From: Saccharopolyspora oryzae
Lineage (GTDB): Bacteria; Actinomycetota; Actinomycetes; Mycobacteriales; Pseudonocardiaceae
Length of the DNA stretch: 64,000 nt
Assembly: GCF_027853915.1 (NCBI RefSeq)
Contig: NZ_JAQGLA010000037.1
Location: 1 to 64,000 of the forward strand
Direction of reading: 5' to 3'
Part shown: positions 1 to 8,097 of the stretch, one piece after another
How positions within the stretch are numbered: position 1 is the first letter of the stretch
How the letters are laid out: every line of letters starts with the position of its first letter
Notes under the pieces: model-generated
Databases searched by the model: none
What the model was told of the DNA's origin: nothing
What the model saw: the letters and a program-made list of their open reading frames with translations, nothing else
Made by a program: the position numbers and the translations under genes

Positions 1-180
1 ATGCGCCGCAGGCGCATAGCCCACCCTCGGCGCTTGCACCGCCGCGGGTTCTCAGCGTTCGCCTGGCGAGGACGGCCCAGCCGCCGTGTATTGGCATACA
101 TAAGGGTGGGCACCCGGAGTCCAGGCGGGCGCTGAGGTTCCGCTACCGGCACCGCCACGCAAAACGAGTGCGTCAGACAG
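1..180 (+). repeat. Structured interspersed repeat, copy 1
   Basis: First of three related intergenic elements, the others being at 27658-27840 and 56475-56670. Read on + it opens with a hairpin (ATGCGCC, loop GCA, GGCGCAT at 1-17). A long stem follows (CTCAGCG..CGCTGAG, extended by CGCCTGG/CCAGGCG) that encloses an inner stem around TGTAT/ATACA. The last 32 bases are identical to the matching end of copy 3. Strand is inferred from wobble pairs: mismatches are G-U only on this strand. The window edge may truncate it. Function is unknown; it lies just upstream of a serine hydrolase gene. Confidence 0.8.
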
Positions 181-199
181 TCTTTGAAAACATGGAGGC

Positions 200-1558
200 A
201 TGTTGACGAGTTTGTTGCCCTCCACCCAGCGCGCCCTGCTGCGGCGTCTGGCCGTGGAGCAGCGCGAGAACCGGATCCCGTCGCTGATCGCGGGGTTGGT
301 CCGGGACGGCGAGACGATCTGGGTCGACTCCCGCGGCAAGGTCGGCGGCGGGCCGTCCACGACCGACACCCAGTACCGGATCGGTTCGATCACCAAGACC
401 TTCGTCGCCGTGATGGTGATGCGGCTGCGCGACGAGGGGAAGCTCGACCTGGCCGACAAGCTCGACGAGCACGTGCCGGGCACCGCGATCGGCAACCGCA
501 GCATCGGTTCGCTGCTCTCGCAGTCCAGCGGCCTGACCGCGGAGCCGGCCGGCGAGTGGTGGGAGCGGACTCCGGGCGGCAGCGCGGAAGAACTGCTGAA
601 GAGCATCGACGAATCCGCCGTGCGCCCCACCCCGCACCACGGCTTCCACTACTCCAACGTGGGCTTCGGCGTGCTGGGCGAGCTCGTGGCGCGGCTGCGC
701 GGCGCGCCGTGGCACGAGGTGGTGCAGCGCGAGATCTTGGATCCGCTGGGCATGAAGCGCACCACGACGGCGCCGGTCGCCCCGCACGCCGAGGGACTGG
801 CCGTGCACCCGTGGGCGGACGTCGTGCTGTCCGAACCGGCCGAGGACGCGGGCGCGATGGCCCCGGCGGGCCAGCTGTGGTCGACCTTCGACGACATGGT
901 CCGGTGGGTGCGGTTCGTCGGCGGCGACACCGGCGAGGTCCTGCACCCGGCCACGGTCCTGGAGATGCGCTCGCCCGGCTCGGTCGACGACGGGCCGGAG
1001 TGGCGCGGCGGCTACGGGCTCGGCCTGCAGCTGATGCGGCACCGCGGGCGGCGGCTGGCCGGGCACACCGGCTCGATGCCCGGGTTCATCGCGAACCTCT
1101 GGGCGGACCCGGAGGACGCCACCGGGGTGATCTTCATGGCCAACACGACCGCGGGTGTCGGCGCGCTGTCCACCGACCTGCTCGACCTGCTCGCCGAGCA
1201 CGAGCCGCGGATCCCGGAGGCCTGGGAGCCCAGCGCGGACGTGGACATGGCGCTGCTCGAGCTGACCGGGCAGTGGTACTGGGGTCCGAGCCCCTACGTG
1301 CTGCGGATCCTCCCCGACGGTCTGCTCGACCTCGCGCCGTCGCGGGGCCGGGGCCGGGCGTCGCGGTTCCGCCCCAACGCCGACGGCACCTGGACCGGCC
1401 TGGACGGCTACTACTCGGGCGAGCCCCTGCGGATCGGGCGGGACGCGGACGGCGTTCCCACCCACCTCGACCTGAACACCTTCATCTTCACCCGCACCCC
1501 GTACGCACCAGAAGCCCCGGTACCGGGCGGTGTCGCGGGCTGGCGGCCCGGCCAGTGA
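200..1558 (+). CDS. Serine hydrolase, beta-lactamase / class C PBP-like family
   Basis: Protein of 452 aa with the three signatures of the beta-lactamase (PF00144-type) fold: SITK at 63-66 (nucleophile Ser and Lys), YSN at 151-153 and HTG at 289-291. Family members include esterases, D-aminopeptidases and DD-peptidases, so the substrate cannot be named. I see no signal peptide, which suggests a cytoplasmic enzyme. A GGAGG at 194-198 lies only one base before the ATG at 200, so the in-frame TTG codons at 203 or 212 are possible true starts. The approximately 150 aa after the HTG motif look like the usual C-terminal lipocalin-like extension. The gene is monocistronic and ends in a strong hairpin terminator. 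Confidence 0.85.
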   Translation: MLTSLLPSTQRALLRRLAVEQRENRIPSLIAGLVRDGETIWVDSRGKVGGGPSTTDTQYRIGSITKTFVAVMVMRLRDEGKLDLADKLDEHVPGTAIGNRSIGSLLSQSSGLTAEPAGEWWERTPGGSAEELLKSIDESAVRPTPHHGFHYSNVGFGVLGELVARLRGAPWHEVVQREILDPLGMKRTTTAPVAPHAEGLAVHPWADVVLSEPAEDAGAMAPAGQLWSTFDDMVRWVRFVGGDTGEVLHPATVLEMRSPGSVDDGPEWRGGYGLGLQLMRHRGRRLAGHTGSMPGFIANLWADPEDATGVIFMANTTAGVGALSTDLLDLLAEHEPRIPEAWEPSADVDMALLELTGQWYWGPSPYVLRILPDGLLDLAPSRGRGRASRFRPNADGTWTGLDGYYSGEPLRIGRDADGVPTHLDLNTFIFTRTPYAPEAPVPGGVAGWRPGQ

Positions 1559-1568
1559 TCTGAAGCAC

Positions 1569-1604
1569 GGGAACCTCCCCGTCGTCGAAGGTGGGGAGGT
1601 TCCC
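1569..1604. terminator. Hairpin terminator after the serine hydrolase gene
   Basis: Perfect 12-bp inverted repeat (GGGAACCTCCCC / GGGGAGGTTCCC) with a 12-base loop, 11 bases after the stop codon. There is no U tract, as is common in high-GC actinobacteria. Confidence 0.8.
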
Positions 1605-1644
1605 GCGCGGCAAATCGGTGGTGAGCGGCGCAGGGGGTTGAGGC

Positions 1645-2091
1645 ATGCTGTTCTGCATGTCCGGAGACCTCCGCATCACCAGCCGCTGGCAGATCCCCGC
1701 GGCCGAGCTCTCCGAGCGCTTCTCGCGATCGTCCGGGCCCGGCGGCCAGGGCGTGAACACGACCGACTCCCGCGTCGAGCTGTCCTTCGACCTCGCGGGC
1801 TCGGCCTCCGTGCCCGAGCCCCTCCGGGAGCGGGCCGCGGACCGACTTGCGAAGCGGCTCGTCGGTGGTGTGATCACTGTCGTGGCGTCCGAACATCGCG
1901 CGCAGCTGGCCAACCGCGAGGCGGCGCGGGAGAGGCTGGCCGCGCTGCTGGCCGAGGCGGTGGCCCCACCGAAGCGCGCCCGGCGCAAGACCAAACCGAC
2001 CCGGGGCTCCCAGCAGCGCCGCCTGAACAGCAAGAAGCAGCGCTCGCAAGTGAAGCGCCAGCGCCGCCGCGGAGATCCGGGGGATGGCTGA
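1645..2091 (+). CDS. arfB: ArfB-type peptidyl-tRNA hydrolase (RF1-like domain)
   Basis: Protein of 148 aa with the class I release-factor catalytic loop GPGGQGVN near residues 31-38 and a very basic C-terminal tail rich in K/R/Q. That is the ArfB (YaeJ) layout: the tail enters the empty mRNA channel of a stalled ribosome and GGQ hydrolyses the peptidyl-tRNA. The codon-recognition domain of true release factors is absent; compare the full-length RF1 at 28840. A GGGGG stretch 7 bases upstream supports the ATG at 1645, but the ATG at 1657 gives the more family-like N terminus. Role is inferred from the family. Confidence 0.85.
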   Translation: MLFCMSGDLRITSRWQIPAAELSERFSRSSGPGGQGVNTTDSRVELSFDLAGSASVPEPLRERAADRLAKRLVGGVITVVASEHRAQLANREAARERLAALLAEAVAPPKRARRKTKPTRGSQQRRLNSKKQRSQVKRQRRRGDPGDG

Positions 2092-2136
2092 GCCGTCGAT
2101 GATCAACAGCACAACCAGAGTGGGAGGGCACTGCTG

Positions 2137-3081
2137 ATGCGCACAGCGTGGGTTCTGCCGGGTGGTTCCACCTTCGGCGCGATCCAGGCCGGACTGGTCA
2201 CCGCGCTCTTCGAGGCCGGGGTGGAACCGGACCTGCTCGTCGGCACTTCGGCCGGTTCGCTCAACGCCGCTTGGCTGGCGGGCGACCCCACCCCGGGCGG
2301 CGCCGAGAAGCTGCGCGAGATCTGGACGTCGATGCGGCGGACGGACGTGTTCCCGATCCAGCCGACGCGGATCCTCGCCGGCAAGCTCGGCCTGTCCAAC
2401 CACGTGATGGGCAACCACGGGCTCGCCCGCTGGCTGCACAACAACCTGCCGTTCCGGCGGTTGGAGCAAGCGCAGATCCCGGTGACGGTGACCGCGACCG
2501 ACATCGACAGCGGCGACGCCGTCTACTTCGAGTCGGGGCCCGCGCTGCCGCCGCTGGTCGCGTCCTGCTCGATCCCGGGGATGTTCCCGCCGGTGAAGAT
2601 CGGCGACCGCTGGCTCGTCGACGGCGGCCCGGCGGTGTTCATGCCGATCAGCCGCGCCGTCGAGCGCGGTGCGGAGCGGGTCTTCGTGCTGCCGTGCGGC
2701 GGGACCGAGCGCTTCGAGTACAACCAGACCAGGCGCGGCATCGGCTCGATCGCGACCTGGCCGGCGCCGCGGGTCCCCCCGCGTTCGGTGGGCGGCGTGA
2801 ACGGTGCGGCGCTGGGTTCGGCGATGGTGTCGGCCGCGCGGCTGGACATGCAGCTGAACGCGACGCGCTGCGAGCTCTACGTCCTCCCGGCGCCGTCGGT
2901 GGTGGGGCTTTCGCCTTACTCCTTCGGGCACGCCAGCGCGCTGATCGACGCGGCGTGGGAGATCGCGCGCCGCTGGTACCCGTCGGCGAAGCCGGTGCCG
3001 GAAGGTCCGGTCGACATCGGCGGGAACCCGATCGCGAGCGGCCAGTTCGGCGTTTCCGCGGTCGCCCCGCCGATGCCGTGA
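2137..3081 (+). CDS. Patatin-like phospholipase
   Basis: Protein of 314 aa. It has the patatin oxyanion-hole glycine stretch (PGGSTFGA near residues 8-15), the nucleophile elbow GTSAG (Ser38) and the Asp of the Ser-Asp dyad in the DGG motif at about 162-164. Family members are acyl hydrolases of phospholipids or neutral lipids. No secretion signal is evident. GGAGGG upstream supports the ATG. It is separated from arfB by 45 bases in the same direction and could be co-transcribed. Confidence 0.88.
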   Translation: MRTAWVLPGGSTFGAIQAGLVTALFEAGVEPDLLVGTSAGSLNAAWLAGDPTPGGAEKLREIWTSMRRTDVFPIQPTRILAGKLGLSNHVMGNHGLARWLHNNLPFRRLEQAQIPVTVTATDIDSGDAVYFESGPALPPLVASCSIPGMFPPVKIGDRWLVDGGPAVFMPISRAVERGAERVFVLPCGGTERFEYNQTRRGIGSIATWPAPRVPPRSVGGVNGAALGSAMVSAARLDMQLNATRCELYVLPAPSVVGLSPYSFGHASALIDAAWEIARRWYPSAKPVPEGPVDIGGNPIASGQFGVSAVAPPMP

Positions 3082-3101
3082 CGCGGCGCTGAAGCCGGAC
3101 G

Positions 3102-4586
3102 TCACACCCCCGCGCCGGAAGATCGGGTCTCGGCCAGCTCGTCGACCGCCAGCCGCTCGGCAGGTGCCGTCGCCGGGCGGGCCAGGCTGATCGCCACGTT
3201 CACCGCGACGTTCGCCGCGAGCCCGATCAGACCGGCGTTGATGCCCAGCCACGGGTCGTTCCCGGTGGCGACCAGCACCGACACCACGACCACGCCCACC
3301 GCGAGCCCGCCGGCCGCACCGGCGACCGTCATCCGCTTCCACAGCAGGCTGATCAGCACCACCGGCAGCAGCTGCGCCAAACCCTGGTACGACAGCACCG
3401 AGAGCTGCACCAGCGTGGTCGGCGAGACGAAGGTGAACAGCAGCGCGACCAGCCCGACCAGGAACGTGACCAGCTGCGAGAGCTGCTTCTGGCGCGGCGC
3501 GGTCCTCGGGTGCACGCCCAGCACGGAACGACCCCACATCGTCCCGATCACGAGCATGAACACCGCCATCGGCACGATCGACGAGAGCGCCCCGGCAACA
3601 CCGACCAGCCCCACCATCCACGCCGGCATCGAGTGCACGACCAGCTCGAACATGGCCAGGTTCGAGTCGGTCAGACCCGGCACCACGAACACCGCGGCCA
3701 GCCCCAGCAGGATCGGGACGAACAGCAGGACCTGGTAGAACGGCATGATGATGGCGTTGCGCCGCAGCACACCGGGGTTCTTCGCGCCGAGGTAACCGGC
3801 GACGGTGGTCGGGAAGATCGTGTAGACCACGCCGTTGAGCAGCCCGGTGGTGGCGAACCACATCATGCCCAGCGACTCCTTGCCCTGACCGGGCAGCACC
3901 AGCCACTGCGGGCGCTCCGCGACGAGCCGCTCCAGCATCGGCCCGACCCCGCCGAAGTAGTGCACCGGCACGTAGGCGAACACCGCCAGCAGCGTGATGA
4001 TCACCAAGCTGTCCTTGAGGATCGACACCCAGGCGCTGCCGCGCAGCCCGGAGAAGATGATGAACGCCTCGGTCACCACGAACGCGATCACGTACCCCGC
4101 GCCCAGCCCGATCGTCCCGTAGCTGATCGTCGAGACGACCACGCCCATCCCGGTGATCTGCAGCTGGATGTAGGGCAGCAGGAACGCGGTGGTCAGGATC
4201 GCCACCGCCGCCCCGAACCACGGCGAGTCGAACCGGAAAGCCGTGATGTCGGTGATGTTGTGCAGGTTGTTGCGGTGCGCGTAGTGCCACAGGACCGGAC
4301 CGACGACGTAGCCGACGGCGAACCCGATCGCCAGGTAGGCCAGCAGGTAGAACACCGGCATCCCGTAGTCGTAGGACCAGCCGGCCGCGCCGAGGTAGCT
4401 GAAGCTCGTGTACGTCTCACCGGCCATCAGCACGAAGATCAGCACCACGCCGAGGCTGCGGCCGCCGATCGACCACTCGGCCAGGTTCGCCCGGTCCCGG
4501 CCGCGCAGCGAGAGCAGGCCCAGCACGATCGCGCCGAGCATGAAAACACCGAAGATGCCGATGGAAACCGCTGCGTCGGGGCTCAT
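3102..4586 (-). CDS. Sodium:solute symporter family (SSS) permease
   Basis: Protein of 494 aa with about 13 hydrophobic segments in the APC-superfamily LeuT-like fold typical of SSS transporters. The early segment contains GETYTSFSYLGAAGW, in the expected sodium-site region. Substrate cannot be read from sequence; relatives carry pantothenate, proline or other organic solutes. The gene overlaps the small DUF3311 gene upstream by 4 bases, so the two are translationally coupled. It converges with the patatin gene. This is one of three SSS transporters in the window, each paired with a small membrane protein. Confidence 0.88.
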   Translation of the reverse strand: MSPDAAVSIGIFGVFMLGAIVLGLLSLRGRDRANLAEWSIGGRSLGVVLIFVLMAGETYTSFSYLGAAGWSYDYGMPVFYLLAYLAIGFAVGYVVGPVLWHYAHRNNLHNITDITAFRFDSPWFGAAVAILTTAFLLPYIQLQITGMGVVVSTISYGTIGLGAGYVIAFVVTEAFIIFSGLRGSAWVSILKDSLVIITLLAVFAYVPVHYFGGVGPMLERLVAERPQWLVLPGQGKESLGMMWFATTGLLNGVVYTIFPTTVAGYLGAKNPGVLRRNAIIMPFYQVLLFVPILLGLAAVFVVPGLTDSNLAMFELVVHSMPAWMVGLVGVAGALSSIVPMAVFMLVIGTMWGRSVLGVHPRTAPRQKQLSQLVTFLVGLVALLFTFVSPTTLVQLSVLSYQGLAQLLPVVLISLLWKRMTVAGAAGGLAVGVVVVSVLVATGNDPWLGINAGLIGLAANVAVNVAISLARPATAPAERLAVDELAETRSSGAGV

Positions 4587-4810
4587 CCCGCATCACCCCG
4601 CTCGCGGTCCCGGTCGGCTCGCCACAGCGGATCCCGGCGCGCGGCCAGCCAGATGCAGACCGGCGTGAGCAGGGTCGCCAACAACGTCCAGAACATGAAG
4701 AACGGCAGGCCCAGCACCACGGGCTCGACCCGGTTGTACAGCGGGAGCGCCACCACGTAGAGCAGCACCGGCCCCAACAGCCACCACAGCGATCTGCGTT
4801 CCTTCAGCAC
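4583..4810 (-). CDS. DUF3311-type small membrane protein, symporter partner
   Basis: With the GTG at 4810 as start (GGGGTGG a few bases upstream) the protein is 75 aa. It has two transmembrane segments and a short charged tail. Proteins of this type (DUF3311) are usually encoded next to SSS symporters and are presumed to assist them; that role is inference from gene context. A TTG at 4840 would add ten residues but lies at the edge of the 84-bp repeat and has no ribosome binding site. Its stop codon overlaps the start of the symporter gene. Confidence 0.75.
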   Translation of the reverse strand: MLKERRSLWWLLGPVLLYVVALPLYNRVEPVVLGLPFFMFWTLLATLLTPVCIWLAARRDPLWRADRDRERGDAG

Positions 4811-4839
4811 TGGCCACCCCGCAACGGTGTGAGGAAACA

Positions 4840-4923
4840 AGAGGACCCTCCCATCAACGACAGGAGGGTCCTCATGGTTGCAGCCGAGATCAAGCGGTGC
4901 GCTGGAGCCACCACTTCATCGCG
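4840..4923. repeat. 84-bp direct repeat, left copy (duplicated cvnD 3' end and terminator)
   Basis: Near-identical to 6733-6816. On the - strand it reads as the last nine codons of the conservon GTPase (MKWWLQRTA then stop) followed by the terminator hairpin GAGGACCCTCC / GGAGGGTCCTC (4841-4873). Here it is not attached to a complete GTPase gene. It lies between the divergent DUF3311 and permease genes and looks vestigial. Confidence 0.9.
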
Positions 4924-5070
4924 ACGGCGCCGAATTCGTCGCTCCACGTCGTGAGCAATGAGGCACACCGCACACGCGGCGTCATCTGCCGGAAACACCG
5001 GTCGATCTCCCGCGCAACATCGATGACCAACACTCCGACTCGCATGCCCCGGCATGGGAGGGAGCTTTCG

Positions 5071-6687
5071 ATGGTCGTCCAGAGTGTGCGCGGAGCGCCG
5101 AAGAACCAGGCGGTGCAGGAGACGCTGGAGGACTACACCCTCCGCTTCGCCCCGCGCAGCTACCGGCGCTGGAAGCCAGCGGTGGTGGGATCGACGGCGC
5201 TCGGCGGCATCGCCTACCTCGCCGACTTCTCCATCGGCGCGGGCATCGGCCTGAGCTACGGCACGCTCAACGCACTGGTCGCGATCCTGGTGGCCGCGAT
5301 CATCATCTTCGTCACCGGCCTCCCGCTGGCCTACTACGGCGCGCGGTACAACATCGACCTCGACCTGATCACCCGCGGTTCCGGGTTCGGCTACTACGGC
5401 TCGGTGCTGACCAGCGTGATCTTCGGCAGCTTCACGTTCATCTTCTTCGCCACCGAGGGTGCGATCATGGCGCAGGGCCTCAAGGTCGGCCTCGGCGTGC
5501 CGCTGTGGCTCGGCTACCTGATCACCACGCTGATCGTCGTACCGCTGGTCATCTACGGCATGAAGGCGCTCAGCCGCCTGCAGGTCTGGACGACGCCGCT
5601 GTGGCTGCTGCTGATGGTGGCGCCACTCGGATATCTGGTCGTGGTCGACCCGGACTCGGTGTCGTCGTGGCTGGCGTTCGCGGGCGAAGAGGGCGCCGGG
5701 CTGAACGCGGCGTCGGTGATGCTCGGCGCCGGGGTGGCGCTGTCGCTGATGGCGCAGATCGGCGAGCAGATCGACTACCTGCGGTTCATGCCGCCGCGAA
5801 CTGCGGAGAACAAGCGGTCGTGGTGGGCGTCGGTGATCACCGCCGGTCCGGGCTGGGTGTTCTTCGGCGCGATCAAGCAGGCCACCGGCGCGTTCCTGGC
5901 CTTCTACATCATGGGTGCGGCCGGTGCCGCGGCGACCGAGCCGGTGCAGCAGTTCATGGGTGTGTACGAGCTGTTCATGCCGGTGTGGCTGGCGATCCCG
6001 CTGGCGGTGGTCCTGGTGGTGCTCAGCCAGGTGAAGATCAACGTCACCAACGCGTACTCGGGCTCGTTGACCTGGACGAACTCGTTCACCCGGATCACCC
6101 GGCGCTACCCGGGCCGGATCGTGTTCGTGCTGCTCAACCTCATCGTGGCGCTGGTGCTGATGGAGGCGAACATGTTCGCCTTCCTCAATTCGGTGCTCAG
6201 CTTCTACGCCAACTGCGCGATCGCCTGGGTCGTCACGGTCGCCGCCGACATCCTGATCAACAAGTACCTGCTCAAGCTGTCGCCACGGGAACCCGAGTTC
6301 CGCCGCGGCATGCTCTACCCGGTCAACCCGGTGGGCGTGGTGGCGTTCCTGGCCGCGGCGATCATCTCGATCGCGATGTACTTCGGCGCCCTCGGCCCGG
6401 TCGTGCAGCCGTACTCGCCGATCGCCGCCGTGGTGATCGCCGCCGTGCTGACACCGGTCATGGCCATCGTGACTCGCGGGCGCTACTACCTGCGGCGCAC
6501 CGACGACGGCATCGAAGAACCGAGGTTCGACGCCGAGGGCACCCCGGTGGCCACTGTGTACACCTGCCACGTCTGCGAGCAGGACTTCGAACGCCCGGAC
6601 GTGCTCGCCTCCGGCTCCACCGGCGAGGTCATCTGCTCCCTCTGCCTCACCACAGACCGCACGGGCGAGCACGTCCTCCCCGCGTAG
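5071..6687 (+). CDS. NCS1-family (purine/cytosine-type) permease with C-terminal zinc ribbon
   Basis: Protein of 538 aa with about 12 transmembrane segments and NCS1-like features, including a GAGIGLSYGTLNA segment near the N terminus. NCS1 carriers import nucleobases, hydantoins, allantoin or thiamine-like solutes by Na+ or H+ symport; the substrate here is unknown. After the last helix the protein ends in a CxxC-x19-CxxC module that should bind Zn. The ATG at 5071 follows GGGAGGGA by 7 bases; longer in-frame readings would run through the 84-bp repeat and are rejected. The gene sits between two 84-bp direct repeats, suggesting insertion or duplication. Confidence 0.85.
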   Translation: MVVQSVRGAPKNQAVQETLEDYTLRFAPRSYRRWKPAVVGSTALGGIAYLADFSIGAGIGLSYGTLNALVAILVAAIIIFVTGLPLAYYGARYNIDLDLITRGSGFGYYGSVLTSVIFGSFTFIFFATEGAIMAQGLKVGLGVPLWLGYLITTLIVVPLVIYGMKALSRLQVWTTPLWLLLMVAPLGYLVVVDPDSVSSWLAFAGEEGAGLNAASVMLGAGVALSLMAQIGEQIDYLRFMPPRTAENKRSWWASVITAGPGWVFFGAIKQATGAFLAFYIMGAAGAAATEPVQQFMGVYELFMPVWLAIPLAVVLVVLSQVKINVTNAYSGSLTWTNSFTRITRRYPGRIVFVLLNLIVALVLMEANMFAFLNSVLSFYANCAIAWVVTVAADILINKYLLKLSPREPEFRRGMLYPVNPVGVVAFLAAAIISIAMYFGALGPVVQPYSPIAAVVIAAVLTPVMAIVTRGRYYLRRTDDGIEEPRFDAEGTPVATVYTCHVCEQDFERPDVLASGSTGEVICSLCLTTDRTGEHVLPA

Positions 6688-6732
6688 TCACATGCCTGTG
6701 GTGCGTTCTGGGTGAAACGTCCTCCAGGCGCT

Positions 6733-6816
6733 AGAGGACCCTCCCGTCAACGACAGGAGGGTCCTCGTGGTTGCAGCCGAGATCAAGCGGTGCGCTGGAG
6801 CCACCACTTCATCGCG
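6733..6816. repeat. 84-bp direct repeat, right copy (cvnD 3' end and terminator)
   Basis: Functional counterpart of 4840-4923. It contains the real last codons of cvnD on the - strand and the 11-bp-stem hairpin at 6734-6766, which can end both the permease (+) and the conservon (-) transcripts. Confidence 0.9.
6734..6766. terminator. Bidirectional hairpin between permease and conservon
   Basis: Perfect 11-bp stem GAGGACCCTCC / GGAGGGTCCTC with an 11-base loop, between the convergent permease and cvnD genes. Confidence 0.8.
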
Positions 6817-7391
6817 TACTCGACGAGGGTGATCAGCGCCTGCTTGGTGGAAGCGCGGTCGCGGGCGTCGCAGGGCACGATCGGCACGTCCGGCGGGATC
6901 GCGATGGCCTCGCGGACCTCCTCGATGCGGTGGCGCAGCGTGCCGTCGAAGCAGTTCAGACCGATCACGTACGGCAGCTGGCGGTCCTCGAAGAAGTCGA
7001 TGGCCGAGAAGCAGTCCGCCAGCCGCCGGGTGTCCACCAGCACCACGGCACCGATCGCGCCGCGCACCAGGTCGTCCCACATGAACCAGAAGCGCTGCTG
7101 ACCGGGCGTGCCGAACAGGTAGAGGATCAGGTCGGCGTCGAGGGACAGCCGGCCGAAGTCCATCGCCACCGTGGTGGTGTTCTTGTTCGGGGTCGCCTTC
7201 AGGTCGTCGATGCCGCTGCTGGCCTCGGTCATCACGGCCTCGGTGGTCAGCGGCACGATCTCCGACACCGAGCCGACGAACGTCGTCTTGCCGACGCCGA
7301 AGCCGCCTGCGACGACGATCTTCGCCGAGGTCGCGGTTGCGGGCCTGGTGGAGGAGGGGTGACCAGGTCGGGAACGCGTTTCGGGGGTCAT
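6783..7391 (-). CDS. cvnD: Conservon small GTPase CvnD
   Basis: Protein of 202 aa with a P-loop GGFGVGKTTF near the N terminus and a G3-like segment GTPGQQRFWFMW. This is the pattern of the MglA/Ras-like ATP/GTP-binding proteins of actinobacterial conservons. ATG 7391 has a GAGG 9 bases upstream; a TTG at 7400 is possible. It is the last gene of cvnA-B-C-D and ends in the terminator at 6734-6766. Conservon proteins are thought to form a membrane-associated, G-protein-like signalling complex affecting development and secondary metabolism. Its last nine codons are duplicated at about 4900. Confidence 0.9.
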   Translation of the reverse strand: MTPETRSRPGHPSSTRPATATSAKIVVAGGFGVGKTTFVGSVSEIVPLTTEAVMTEASSGIDDLKATPNKNTTTVAMDFGRLSLDADLILYLFGTPGQQRFWFMWDDLVRGAIGAVVLVDTRRLADCFSAIDFFEDRQLPYVIGLNCFDGTLRHRIEEVREAIAIPPDVPIVPCDARDRASTKQALITLVEYAMKWWLQRTA

Positions 7392-7457
7392 TTCTGCCAA
7401 CCTCAGGTGTCGAATGAGCTGGTGTCCTGCGCGCGGGGTGGATGCGCGGGGGAGAGG

Positions 7458-8090
7458 TCAGAGGCGCCGGAGCCCGCTCAGAACCCTCTCCATCAACATG
7501 AAGTGAGATGTGCTGCCGGATTCGCTGACCGTTCGGTGCACCGTGACCAGGCCCAGATCGGCCATGTCGCCGAGCAGGACCTTCGCCACCCCCAGCGGAA
7601 CGCCGAGCAGCGCGCCGACCTCGGCCACCGAGCGGGGGTGGCGGCAGATCTCGGCGATCGAGTGGTGCTCGATGCGCTGCAGCCGGTTCGGCTGGCAGAA
7701 CTCGCTGGTGGAGACCAGGGTTTCCAGCTCCAACCGGTGGTTCGAGCGAGTCCGCCCGCCGGTCCAGGCGTACGGCCGGATGTAGGTGGCCGTGCCGCCG
7801 TCCGGGGAGTCACCGTCCTGGACCGGTGCCTGGTCGGGCACCTCCGCATCGGATTCCCGCGGCCAGGGCGGCGGTTCCGGCGCGGGGGGCTGCGCCGGTT
7901 CGGGCTGCTCGGGCACGGGGGGCTGCGCCTGAGCTCGCTGCTCGTCCTGTTCGCGGGCGCGTTTGCGCCTGCGGCCGCGTCGTCCGCTGTCGAGGGTGAA
8001 GCGGTTGAAGACGTCGGCGAAGGCGTCCGCCTCGGGTGACCCGTGGTCGTCCCAATGGTGTCGCCCGGATGAGTCCGGACCTGTGCTCAT
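7458..8090 (-). CDS. cvnC: Conservon DUF742 protein CvnC
   Basis: Protein of 210 aa. The first approximately 90 residues are a disordered segment rich in P, E and A. The C-terminal half is a DUF742 domain with a winged-helix-like pattern and conserved TGGRT and LVTVHR-type segments. It starts 7 bases after the cvnB stop codon, whose TGA is part of the GAGGA ribosome binding site. It is the third gene of the conservon. Its biochemical role is unresolved; in other conservons it interacts with the roadblock and GTPase partners. Confidence 0.9.
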   Translation of the reverse strand: MSTGPDSSGRHHWDDHGSPEADAFADVFNRFTLDSGRRGRRRKRAREQDEQRAQAQPPVPEQPEPAQPPAPEPPPWPRESDAEVPDQAPVQDGDSPDGGTATYIRPYAWTGGRTRSNHRLELETLVSTSEFCQPNRLQRIEHHSIAEICRHPRSVAEVGALLGVPLGVAKVLLGDMADLGLVTVHRTVSESGSTSHFMLMERVLSGLRRL

Positions 8091-8097
8091 GGAGTCC

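Noticed and set aside
1411-4290. 959-codon frame on - across four genes
   Set aside because: Crosses the serine hydrolase, ArfB, patatin and symporter genes in a non-coding frame; composition is low-complexity A/R/G.
4897-5070. Longer N terminus for the NCS1 permease
   Set aside because: It would be translated through the 84-bp repeat; the ATG at 5071 has a correctly spaced strong ribosome binding site.
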